In this document: positions 1 to 5,938 of the stretch, one piece after another | Position numbering within the stretch: position 1 is the stretch's first letter | How the letters are laid out: every line of letters begins with the position of its first letter | Source of the DNA: CAISGS01 sp044346445 | GTDB taxonomy: Bacteria > Pseudomonadota > Alphaproteobacteria > Caulobacterales > Caulobacteraceae | DNA length: 7,439 nt | Direction of reading: 5' to 3' | Assembly (NCBI GenBank): GCA_044346445.1 | Contig: JBIIZD010000109.1 | Location: forward strand, 1-7,439 | Program-made: the position numbers and the translations under genes | The notes under the pieces: model-generated | The model's database searches: none | What the model was told of the DNA's origin: nothing | Seen by the model: the letters and a program-made list of their open reading frames with translations, nothing else

Positions 1-162
1 GATAGCCTGTTCGTAGAAATCGATGGCCCCGGCCACATCGCCGCGCGCCATCAGCATCTGGCCCCGTTCGGCAAAGGCGAACGGCAGCGACGGCCCCTGC
101 CGCCGCGCCTCGGCCGACCAGCGGTCCGCCGCCGCCCGGTCCCCCGCCAGCTCCGCGATCCG
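1..162. repeat. Near-identical block shared by the TPR paralogues (copy 1)
   Basis: Bases 1-162 match 1965-2126 with one mismatch (position 121, G versus T), and 1-120 are perfectly identical. Identity falls off at 163-180 and then drops steeply beyond about 280. The block encodes the third TPR from the C-terminus and the segment before it. Identity at synonymous positions argues for recent conversion or recent local duplication rather than protein-level selection alone. Confidence 0.9.
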
Positions 163-1695
163 CGCCCGCTCGCGCACGCACAGGTAGCAGTCCAGCGGCG
201 TGGCGGCGATCAGGGCCTGGGCCCCGGCCAGATCGCCCGTCCGGGCGCGGGCATAGGCGAGGCGGGGCCAAACAAAGGTGGCGCGGGCCCCTCTGGTGCG
301 CGCCGGCAGGTTCGGGGCAACCTCGGCCTCGAAAGCCTCCAGCGCCGTCACGGCCTGAGGCCACTGCTCCAGACTCGCCGCCGCCTCAGCCCGCGGCAAG
401 AAGGGGGTTATCAAGGTTACGCGATAGTAGCCGGTGCCTTCCTCAAGATTCAATCTGGCGTTCAAATCCAACGCTTCAGAAGCTCGGCGCAAGGCGATCA
501 GAGTGCCAAGGCGCCTGCGGGCGTTGTCGCTCCAAAACTGATCCTGGATCTCTGACATCCCCTCCGTTCTCAAATCGAGAGCCTGCGTCCAGTCTCCCTG
601 AAGTTCCGCAAGCCTGGCCTGCACCATGATCGGAACGGATATCTGCCGGTTGGCGCTGATCTTGACCCGGTTTCGGTGATTTGAGAGCGACCTTGCAGCA
701 CGCTGAGCTGCGAGAAAGGCTGCCTCGTCGCGGCCGAGGAGGTCTCGATGGCTCGCGAGGTTGAACAGCAGCAAGGGGTGTTCCGGGTCAATCTCCAGTC
801 CCCCTTGCAGGATGGCGATTGCCTCTCGCGGGGACCCATCGCCAACGTACTGCAAGCCGTTATAGCCCCAGAGGCGTTCGGTCTCGGACGGGCTGGAGGA
901 CAGGGTTGTCAGGATGGCCCGGCTACGATCATCAAGGGCCTGCCGCTTGGGGCCGGCGGGAAGCGTTAGCGCTTTGGTGTTGAGGTAGATCGCATAGCGA
1001 TAGGGCTGGGTCCGTTCATAGAACCGTTCAGCCGCCTGCCGCATGAGGTCGGAGGGACGATCGACCGGACCCTGCAATGTGACCGCCGTGCCGTCGCTGC
1101 TGCGGATCACCAGTTCCAGCCCGGACGTCGTTCGGCTCAAGCCACCATTGATATAGGTTTCGTTGCCCAGCCAGCGGACCAGAGCGCGGTAGGTGTCGGT
1201 CAGGGACAGTCCGCCAGCCTCGACCTCGACGGTGATACCCTCGGACCAGTCGTTGCGAAAACTGGCCGGCGGCCGGGCCGAGTCAGTCGTCACATCCAGC
1301 CGGACCAGTTCATCCTGGAACAGGGCGGCGACGGCGCGGCCGTCCAGCCCGTCCTCGACCAGCTCCGGCGGCACCGAAAAGGGCTGGATCACCAGACCGG
1401 TCGTCCGGCTGGCGCTCCACACCACGGCCCCGACCGCCACCACGAGGGCGACGACCATGGCGGCGATGGCGATGTCGCGGATGGAGCGGATCCGGTTCCG
1501 GAACCGCTCGTTGCGGGCCAGACCGATCTGTTCGCGCATCAGGGCGGCATTGGTCTCGAGAACCTCCAGCGCCGCCGTGCTGGGCGACTTGCCGCTGGCG
1601 GCGATCTCCATGGCGATCTCGACGGGATCGGGCGTGGTGGGGGCGGCCGGTCGCGGGCGACGAGGCCGTCTGGTCGGCTTGTTTGTGTCGGTCAT
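1..1695 (-). CDS. Membrane-anchored TPR protein, second tandem paralogue (3' end outside window)
   Basis: This frame is open from the ATG at 1695 to the left edge, giving 565 codons with no stop, so the C-terminus is missing. The product begins with a Pro/Arg-rich cytoplasmic tail of about 70 residues. A TM helix follows at about residues 75-95 (IAAMVVALVVAVGAVVW), then a region starting TTGLVIQPFSVPPELVEDGL that is shared with the paralogue upstream. The rest is helical-repeat sequence ending in a canonical TPR (AERGQMLMARGDVAGAIDFY). A CxxC (DCYLC, C503 and C506) is conserved between the copies. N-in/C-out topology is inferred, with the TPR part in the periplasm, where it would bind a protein partner. 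The partner is unknown and no catalytic motif is seen. The ATG lies 2 nt after the stop of the upstream gene (TGATCATG), so translational coupling is likely. Alignment with the paralogue puts about 85 residues beyond the edge. The family is a broadly distributed but uncharacterised alphaproteobacterial type; that is recollection, not a search. Confidence 0.88.
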   Translation of the reverse strand, partial: MTDTNKPTRRPRRPRPAAPTTPDPVEIAMEIAASGKSPSTAALEVLETNAALMREQIGLARNERFRNRIRSIRDIAIAAMVVALVVAVGAVVWSASRTTGLVIQPFSVPPELVEDGLDGRAVAALFQDELVRLDVTTDSARPPASFRNDWSEGITVEVEAGGLSLTDTYRALVRWLGNETYINGGLSRTTSGLELVIRSSDGTAVTLQGPVDRPSDLMRQAAERFYERTQPYRYAIYLNTKALTLPAGPKRQALDDRSRAILTTLSSSPSETERLWGYNGLQYVGDGSPREAIAILQGGLEIDPEHPLLLFNLASHRDLLGRDEAAFLAAQRAARSLSNHRNRVKISANRQISVPIMVQARLAELQGDWTQALDLRTEGMSEIQDQFWSDNARRRLGTLIALRRASEALDLNARLNLEEGTGYYRVTLITPFLPRAEAAASLEQWPQAVTALEAFEAEVAPNLPARTRGARATFVWPRLAYARARTGDLAGAQALIAATPLDCYLCVRERARIAELAGDRAAADRWSAEARRQGPSLPFAFAERGQMLMARGDVAGAIDFYEQAI

Positions 1696-1697
1696 GA

Positions 1698-3647
1698 TCA
1701 GGTCCTCGCCCCCAGCCGCCGCACCACCTCCGCCCGGTCGGCGGCGGACAGGTCCATGCGGGCGGCCTCCGAATACTTCTCGCGAGCCTGATCGCGTTTT
1801 CCTTGCGCCTCCAGCGCCCGGCCCCAGGCCAGGTGCAGCGCGCCCCAGCGCGGGGCCCGGTCGGCGGCGGCGCGGTATTTGCGGATCGCCCCGGCCGCGT
1901 CACCCCGCGCCATCAGGGCATCGCCCCAATACTTCTGCGGATCGGCCCAGCGGGGGCCACGCTCGATAGCCTGTTCGTAGAAATCGATGGCCCCGGCCAC
2001 ATCGCCGCGCGCCATCAGCATCTGGCCCCGTTCGGCAAAGGCGAACGGCAGCGACGGCCCCTGCCGCCGCGCCTCGGCCGACCATCGGTCCGCCGCCGCC
2101 CGGTCCCCCGCCAGCTCCGCGATCCGGGCCCGCTGGCGCACACAGGGGTAACAGTCCAGCGGCGTCGCCGCGATCAGGGCCTGGGCCCCGGCCAGATCGC
2201 CGGTGCGGGCGCGGGCATAGGCGAGGCGAGGCCAGACGAGGGTCTGCCGCTCTGCCCTGCCGCGCAGGTCCAGGGTCGGGGCCACCTCGGCCTCGAAGGC
2301 CTCCAGGGCCGCCAGGGCCTGCGGCCACTGGTCAAGGCTCGCCGCCGCCGCGGCCGGGAGAGCGAGCAGGGGGTCGCCCAGGTCCGGACGGCCCGGGGTC
2401 CTGAGGTTCTGCTCCTCGATCAGGCGCGACAGCGCCGAAGGCTGGTGGAGGGCGATAAAGGCCTCCACCCGCTCAAAGCGAATCCCCGGGTCGGCCCTAA
2501 AACCGCTGTTCAGGGCACGGGTCCTGAGTTCCGTGACCTGCAGAAAATTCCCTTGAAGCTCGGCCATACGGGCCGCGTGAAACCAAGGATAGATTGGCCG
2601 AACGTGTCCGGCGAGCTTGGCTCTGTTTCTCGGGCTGCGCAGGGACGCCACCGCGCGCTTCGAATAGCTCAAAGCCGCCTCGGAATGACCGAGGATCCGC
2701 GCATCACGGTGCGAGTTGAACAGAACAACGGGATGTTCCGGATCGATCTCCAAGGCGCCCTGCAGCAGGGGCGATGCGTCCCGCAGGGAGATATCTCTAT
2801 GCCGAGACAAACCATTATAGGCCCAGAGCCGTTCGGTCTGCGACCGACTGTCCAGAAGCGTCGAGAGGATGGCCCGGCTGCGACCATAAAGCGCCCGCCG
2901 CTCCGGACCGGCGGGCAGGGATCGCCCTCTGTCTTGAAGGTAGACCGCATAGCGATAGGGCTGGGTCTGTTCATAGACCTGTTCCGCCGCCTGTTTCATC
3001 AGGGCTTCGGGCCGATCAGCCGGGCCCCGCAACCTGACCGCCTTGCCTTCGCTGGTGCGGACCACCAGTTCCAGTCCGTCGCCGGTTCGGCTCAGGCCGC
3101 CGTTGATAAAGGTCTCCTGGCCCAGCCAGCGGGTCAGGGCAGTATAGGCGTCGGTCAGCGACAGGCCGCCCGCCTCCACCTCGACGGTGATGGCCCCGCT
3201 CCAGTCGTTGCGGAAACTGGTCGCCGGGCGGTGCGATGTGGTCGCCGCCTCGAGCCGGACCAGTTCGTCTTGGAACAGGGCGGCGACGGCGCGGCCGTCC
3301 AGACCGTCCTCGACCAGTTCCGGCGGGACGGAGAAGGGCTGGATCACCAGCCCGGTCGTCCGGCTGGCGCTCCAGACCACGGCCCCGACCGCCAGCAGCA
3401 GGGCGACGACCATGGCGGCGATGGCGGCATCCCGCACGGAGCGGATGCGGTTGCGGAAAATCTCGTTGCTGGCCAGCACAAGCTGCTTGTCGATCAAGGC
3501 CGAGTGCCGCCGCAGCAGAGCCGAGGCCTCGCCCGTCGGGGCTTTGCCCGAGGCTTCCGCCTCCATGGCGATCTCGACGGGATCGGGCGTGGTCGGTGCC
3601 ACCGGTTTCTTGCGCCTGCTGCGCGCCTTCGGTTCGTCGATCGTCAT
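1698..3647 (-). CDS. Membrane-anchored TPR protein, first tandem paralogue (649 aa)
   Basis: This is a complete 649-residue protein. Residues 1-72 are basic and cytoplasmic (KARSRRKK), and a TM helix spans about 74-94 (AAIAAMVVALLLAVGAVVW). Residues 98-235 form a globular, presumably periplasmic, domain (QPFSVPPELVEDGLDG, RWLGQETFINGGLSR) that recalls the FlgO/TolB-N-like domains preceding TPRs in some membrane regulators; this resemblance is weak. Residues 270-530 are degenerate helical repeats. Three clear TPRs follow at about 534-567, 568-601 and 602-635, with the A-x-x-x-G-x-x-x-A-x-x-x-Y pattern. A CxxC (DCYPC, C499/C502) lies in the helical region. No enzymatic motif is visible, so the likely role is protein-protein scaffolding at the inner membrane. 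It is the first gene of the pair. The ATG at 3647 is the first in frame that precedes the basic tail, but its ribosome site is weak (GAAGCTGGG upstream). Function is unassigned. Confidence 0.92.
   Translation of the reverse strand: MTIDEPKARSRRKKPVAPTTPDPVEIAMEAEASGKAPTGEASALLRRHSALIDKQLVLASNEIFRNRIRSVRDAAIAAMVVALLLAVGAVVWSASRTTGLVIQPFSVPPELVEDGLDGRAVAALFQDELVRLEAATTSHRPATSFRNDWSGAITVEVEAGGLSLTDAYTALTRWLGQETFINGGLSRTGDGLELVVRTSEGKAVRLRGPADRPEALMKQAAEQVYEQTQPYRYAVYLQDRGRSLPAGPERRALYGRSRAILSTLLDSRSQTERLWAYNGLSRHRDISLRDASPLLQGALEIDPEHPVVLFNSHRDARILGHSEAALSYSKRAVASLRSPRNRAKLAGHVRPIYPWFHAARMAELQGNFLQVTELRTRALNSGFRADPGIRFERVEAFIALHQPSALSRLIEEQNLRTPGRPDLGDPLLALPAAAAASLDQWPQALAALEAFEAEVAPTLDLRGRAERQTLVWPRLAYARARTGDLAGAQALIAATPLDCYPCVRQRARIAELAGDRAAADRWSAEARRQGPSLPFAFAERGQMLMARGDVAGAIDFYEQAIERGPRWADPQKYWGDALMARGDAAGAIRKYRAAADRAPRWGALHLAWGRALEAQGKRDQAREKYSEAARMDLSAADRAEVVRRLGART
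1965..2126. repeat. Near-identical block shared by the TPR paralogues (copy 2)
   Basis: This is the partner of bases 1-162 at a constant offset of 1964 bp. It lies inside the complete upstream gene and covers codons for the segment around C499/C502 and the first clear TPR. How far the identity continues leftwards cannot be seen, because copy 1 is cut by the window edge. Confidence 0.9.
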
Positions 3648-3667
3648 GTTGCCCAGCTTCGCAAGAA

Positions 3668-3696
3668 AAGATCGTTTGAACGCAGAGCGACGTCAA
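3668..3696 (-). promoter_or_regulatory. Candidate promoter of the TPR gene pair
   Basis: On the minus strand, TTGACG (3696-3691) is followed after 17 nt by GATCTT (3673-3668), about 20 nt before the ATG at 3647. The -35 is good and the -10 is weak, so this is a plausible housekeeping-sigma promoter. The call rests only on position and on the -35 match. Confidence 0.3.
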
Positions 3697-4038
3697 CCCC
3701 TAGACCGCACGAACTCCCCGAGACGCCGCGGTCCGGTCATTGCCGCATTTTTTTACCCTAGGGCCACCAGCGGCTACTCCTAAGCCGACATTACCGAGGG
3801 CTCCTACAGGTCAAATGGCACCTTTAAGGATTAGAACTTCAAGATGGCAGTTCTCCGACCATGCCAACCCCAAAGCAGACGTTCTCCTTTCGGCCAAGTT
3901 CGGCCTAAAGGCCGTCAGTTCTGGATGCGCAAGCAGTAGGCGAAGGTACTGGGTGAGCGGAGCCCGAAGGAAGACTCTCGTAAGGTCACAAAAAATGGAT
4001 GCGATTCGTCCAAGTCGGAAGTGATCAACAGCGAATGA
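3697..4038. other. Gap without a convincing gene between TPR genes and TA operon
   Basis: A 94-codon open frame on the plus strand here has no recognisable protein features and no ribosome site, so it is not called. Visible structure includes an inverted repeat GACCGC/GCGGTC (3703-3708 and 3728-3733). It is followed by seven Ts (3748-3754), which would suit a plus-strand terminator, though no plus-strand gene precedes it. There is also a small hairpin CGGCC-TAAA-GGCCG (3901-3914). A run of six As at 3990-3995 gives a U-tract on the minus strand downstream of the antitoxin gene, but the hairpin before it is poor, so the antitoxin terminator is unresolved. Confidence 0.5.
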
Positions 4039-4335
4039 TCAGGCCGCGCGCAGCAGCTCAGCCACCACCGATGGCCGTCGTGCGATCATCGCCAGTAGGA
4101 CTTGGGCGGAACCAGTGGGGTGACGGCGGCCCTGTTCCCAGTTGAGCAGCGTCCCCTTGGCAACGCCGATGCTTTTGGCGAACTGACTTTGCGACAGACC
4201 GGTCTGCGCCCTGATCTTGGCCACATCGATTACCGGCACCTCGATAACGTGGACACGCGCGCCGGTATCAGCGCCCCTGGCAAAGGCAATCGCTTCATTG
4301 AGGCCCTCGGCCAACTCATCGTAAAACTTGCTCAT
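4039..4335 (-). CDS. higA: XRE-family antitoxin of a HigB-2/HigA-2-type toxin-antitoxin module
   Basis: This 98-residue protein has the layout of HigA-2/NadS antitoxins. An N-terminal arm of about 35 residues (MSKFYDELAEGLNEAIAF) would contact the toxin. A Cro/C1-type helix-turn-helix follows at about 38-72, with recognition region LSQSQFAKSIGVAKGTLLNW and the family signature NWEQGRRHPTG (65-75). The protein would neutralise the RelE-fold toxin and repress the shared promoter. Its ATG (4335-4333) overlaps the toxin stop by 4 nt (ATGA), and GGAGA about 9 nt upstream is a good ribosome site inside the toxin's last codons. The toxin-first order is typical of higBA. The frame is intact although the partner toxin is broken. 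Family assignment is confident; the biological activity is inferred. Confidence 0.9.
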   Translation of the reverse strand: MSKFYDELAEGLNEAIAFARGADTGARVHVIEVPVIDVAKIRAQTGLSQSQFAKSIGVAKGTLLNWEQGRRHPTGSAQVLLAMIARRPSVVAELLRAA

Positions 4336-4672
4336 CTTCGTTCTCCATAAGTTGCCAGCAGCGTCTTGGCCAACTGCACCAGGTGGGCCTGCTCGGCCTT
4401 GGTCAAGTTACCCTTATCATTTTTGGCAAACACACCCACCAAAAACAGAGGGACATGCACGCCGCCAAAGACAAACAAGGTCCGGTATCCACCGCTCTTG
4501 CCGCCGCCTTCGCGGGCCAAACGGACTTTACGCAAACCACCGCCGAGCGGCACGCCAGCCTCTGGGTTAGCCGCGATATAATCGACAATGGCCGCAGTTC
4601 CTCATCCGACATTATTGCTTTGGCTTGCCTCTCGAAGATAGCCAGTTCGACAACGGTTTGAGGAGCGGTCAT
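4332..4672 (-). pseudogene. higB: RelE/HigB-2-type toxin, reading frame broken by a one-base shift
   Basis: The gene would encode a ribosome-dependent mRNA interferase of about 113 residues. The N-terminal frame from the ATG at 4672 reads MTAPQTVVELAIFERQAK and then SDEELRP. In the next frame, starting at about 4589, the family sequence resumes as IVDYIAANPEAG, GGGLRKVRLAREG, GKSGGYRTL and VPLFLVGVFAKN, ending LLATYGERR at the TGA 4334-4332. The frame changes near 4590-4594 (GCGGCCATTG on the minus strand), consistent with loss of one base. If the shift is real, translation from the ATG terminates in the wrong frame after 89 codons. A GTG at 4553 could start a 73-residue C-terminal fragment that lacks the first helices. 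The Arg/Lys-rich active-site strand is retained in the second frame. No classic slippery heptamer is visible, so mutation or a sequencing error is favoured over programmed frameshifting. Confidence 0.85.
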
Positions 4673-4680
4673 GAGGTGGA

Positions 4681-4707
4681 TTTATAGGCTAATGACGTAT
4701 ATGTCAA
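4681..4707 (-). promoter_or_regulatory. Promoter and candidate operator of the TA operon
   Basis: On the minus strand, TTGACA (4707-4702) lies 15 nt from TATAAA (4686-4681), just upstream of the toxin ATG at 4672. Between and overlapping them is the near-palindrome TGACGTATATGTCA (4693-4706), which has one mismatched pair. This is where a HigA dimer would be expected to bind for autorepression. The promoter hexamers are seen directly; the operator role is inferred. Confidence 0.5.
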
Positions 4708-4739
4708 TGGCGTACTTATTTTACCGGGCGTTTCCCAGC

Positions 4740-5163
4740 AATGCACATCGCGCCTTAGCGAGTAGTCCCTCAGGACTGCACCTCCTCAGAGGCGCTAACG
4801 TTTGACACCAACGGATCAGGTGATCCGGCGTCGGGAGTCGGATGATAACTGTAGCCAACGTGATCCCAATGGTGGGTGGGAGGGTTCTTACGCCGCCTCG
4901 GTCGTTCAGCGGCAGGCAGGCCCTGCCACAGCGGCGCCCGGTGTCTTTGCCAGTGGCACGACAGCTCTAGTCATTCATACGCCTATAACACTTATTCGGA
5001 GGGATGTTCGCCTTTCCTTGGCGGCTTACCTACCATGCCAGCCCCAGACCAGACCAGCCGCAATCGGCCACTATTGCCAAAACAAGAGCAAGTTTGCCCA
5101 TCAGGAAATCGTCGCCGCTCTGGCCATAAAGCCACCAAAAAATGTCCCGATCGGGCCTCTAAA
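4740..5163. other. Gene-free stretch rich in inverted repeats
   Basis: Open frames of 130 and 119 codons on the plus strand overlap each other, have no ribosome site and resemble no family, so neither is called. What stands out is structure: a nested inverted repeat at 4750-4798, a palindrome CGGATCAGGTGATCCG at 4812-4827, a hairpin GGCAGG-5 nt-CCTGCC at 4911-4927, a weaker CGCC/GGCG pair at 5009-5023, and a perfect palindrome CCCGATCGGG at 5146-5155 next to a run of six As (5137-5142). The region adjoins the CGACTT repeat array and may be cis-acting DNA of a mobile element, such as replication, transfer or recombination sites. It does not match a named site that I recognise. Confidence 0.5.
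4750..4798. repeat. Nested inverted repeat
   Basis: The outer arms GCGCCT (4750-4755) and AGGCGC (4790-4795) are exact complements. An alternative pairing joins TTAGCG (4755-4760) with CGCTAA (4793-4798). Inside lies a second hairpin, AGTCC-CTCA-GGACT (4764-4777). The element could fold as a two-level stem in single-stranded DNA or RNA. It was compared mentally with integron attC sites and lacks the required R-box arrangement. Confidence 0.6.
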
Positions 5164-5165
5164 CC

Positions 5166-5326
5166 GTCGACTTACGACGACTTACATCCTCTAAAAATGG
5201 ACGACTTAAAGCAAGTCATAGGGGGTATAAGATAACTTGTCTAAAATCAAATATAATCAATAAGATAAACCAATCGACGACTTGGGTCCTTTTATCTTGC
5301 CCCGCAACACAAAAAACGACTTACAT
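5166..5326 (+). repeat. CGACTT repeat array with AT-rich core, iteron-like
   Basis: Five same-orientation copies of CGACTT begin at 5168, 5178, 5202, 5278 and 5317. Four are extended to CGACGACTT or ACGACTT, and two share CGACTTACAT. The first two are 10 bp apart. Between the third and fourth copies lies an AT-rich segment (about 5226-5270) carrying a direct repeat ATAAGATAA at 5227-5235 and 5260-5268, 33 bp apart. TTATCTT in the opposite sense lies just to the right (about 5292-5298). Iterons plus an AT-rich unwinding segment are the usual ingredients of an initiator-binding origin, but no rep gene or DnaA box is visible in the window. A multi-site operator is an equal alternative. Confidence 0.5.
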
Positions 5327-5560
5327 TTCTCTGTCGCCATTCAATCATTACCATCCAAAAGCCCGCCTCATTTTTAAGCAAAGCCAACATGGCCGGCAAG
5401 TCAGGGGATCTCTAAACAATCGCGGTTGCCTGGCATAATCGGCTGCATCCGTAACTCGCGCAGTTATTGGCTATGCAGGCTCGCGGATAGGCCATAAGTG
5501 CTTGAAGCCCCATAAATGACTCCTGAGGCGTGATGCGGGCTGAGGCTAAAGCTGAGGCTG
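5327..5560. other. Gap between repeat array and HTH gene, no gene called
   Basis: No convincing gene is seen. On the minus strand a frame continuing from inside the HTH gene in another phase stays open to 5412, with Ala-rich sequence (LAASALASAR). This reflects a direct repeat GCTGAGGCT at 5539-5547 and 5551-5559. It may be a former C-terminal extension of the neighbouring gene lost to a frameshift, or chance; neither can be shown from the sequence. Confidence 0.35.
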
Positions 5561-5938
5561 CTAGAACGGCAAGGGCATTGAGGCGGGCGCTAATTGCCTT
5601 TGGCGGCGCAGTTTTGATTGAGGGCCTCGCGGTTTGGACAGTGACGCGGGCAGGGGGCTTGGCGCTCGATTGCCTTGTTCGGCTGCGTAGGCTGCGACGC
5701 GCGGTTCGCTCGAGGATCTGCGGGGCGCTGAAAGGTGTTCTTTGAAATAGTCGTCTAGGTGGCGTCGCCAATACATGGCCCGGTCGCCAACATGGGTGCA
5801 AAGCGGGCCGCACCCTTCATGGAATTTCCGCGCGAGTGTCTGGGCGGCCATTTCCAAGCCCAAGTCTGTCAAATAGGCTGCTGCGTCCTTACGGTTGAGC
5901 AAGCGATCCCGTTTTGGCTCGGTCTCTCCATCATCCAT
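5561..5938 (-). CDS. Small excisionase-like helix-turn-helix protein
   Basis: This protein has 125 residues. The first 75 or so carry the plan of small alphaproteobacterial HTH/excisionase-like proteins: LLNRKDAAAYLTDLG (13-27) as the first helices, a second helix AAQTLARKF, then a wing GPLCTHVGDRAMYWRRHLD and the tail SAPRRSSSEP that often closes this domain. The remaining 45 residues are Pro/Ser/Arg-rich and look disordered. Such proteins sit near integrases, relaxases or replication genes and act as DNA-bending or regulatory factors; that role is inferred. The ATG at 5938 has AAGGA about 9 nt upstream, which supports this start. Its left neighbour is the CGACTT array, and phased GGAATTG repeats lie about 130 bp upstream, so both are candidate binding sites. 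The C-terminal end is uncertain, because a competing frame stays open past the stop. Confidence 0.68.
   Translation of the reverse strand: MDDGETEPKRDRLLNRKDAAAYLTDLGLEMAAQTLARKFHEGCGPLCTHVGDRAMYWRRHLDDYFKEHLSAPRRSSSEPRVAAYAAEQGNRAPSPLPASLSKPRGPQSKLRRQRQLAPASMPLPF

Noticed and set aside
1193..1969. 258-codon plus-strand frame ending in a Pro/Arg-rich tail
   Set aside because: It is a shadow spanning the junction of the two TPR genes, with compositionally extreme translation.
1803..3761. Long open frame of 652 codons on the plus strand
   Set aside because: It is the antisense shadow of the TPR gene at 1698-3647. High GC suppresses stops, and the translation is Gly/Arg/Pro-rich with no family features.
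3740..4024. 94-codon plus-strand frame in the gap before the TA operon
   Set aside because: There is no ribosome site, no recognisable motif and no neighbour that needs it; it is better treated as non-coding.
4750..4798. Integron attC site
   Set aside because: It has nested inverted repeats but lacks the RYYYAAC/GTTRRRY core pair in the required orientation, and no integron integrase or cassette is present.
5030..5101. Minus-strand 23-codon hydrophobic peptide (MGKLALVLAIVADCGW...)
   Set aside because: It resembles a small membrane toxin peptide by hydrophobicity only. There is no ribosome site, promoter or antisense RNA signal to support it.
4802..5235. Two overlapping plus-strand frames of 130 and 119 codons
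   Set aside because: Neither has protein-like hydrophobic patterning or a ribosome site, and their 3' ends run into the CGACTT repeats.
5166..5326. CRISPR array
   Set aside because: The repeats are only 6-10 bp long and irregularly spaced, with no spacers of constant length and no cas genes.
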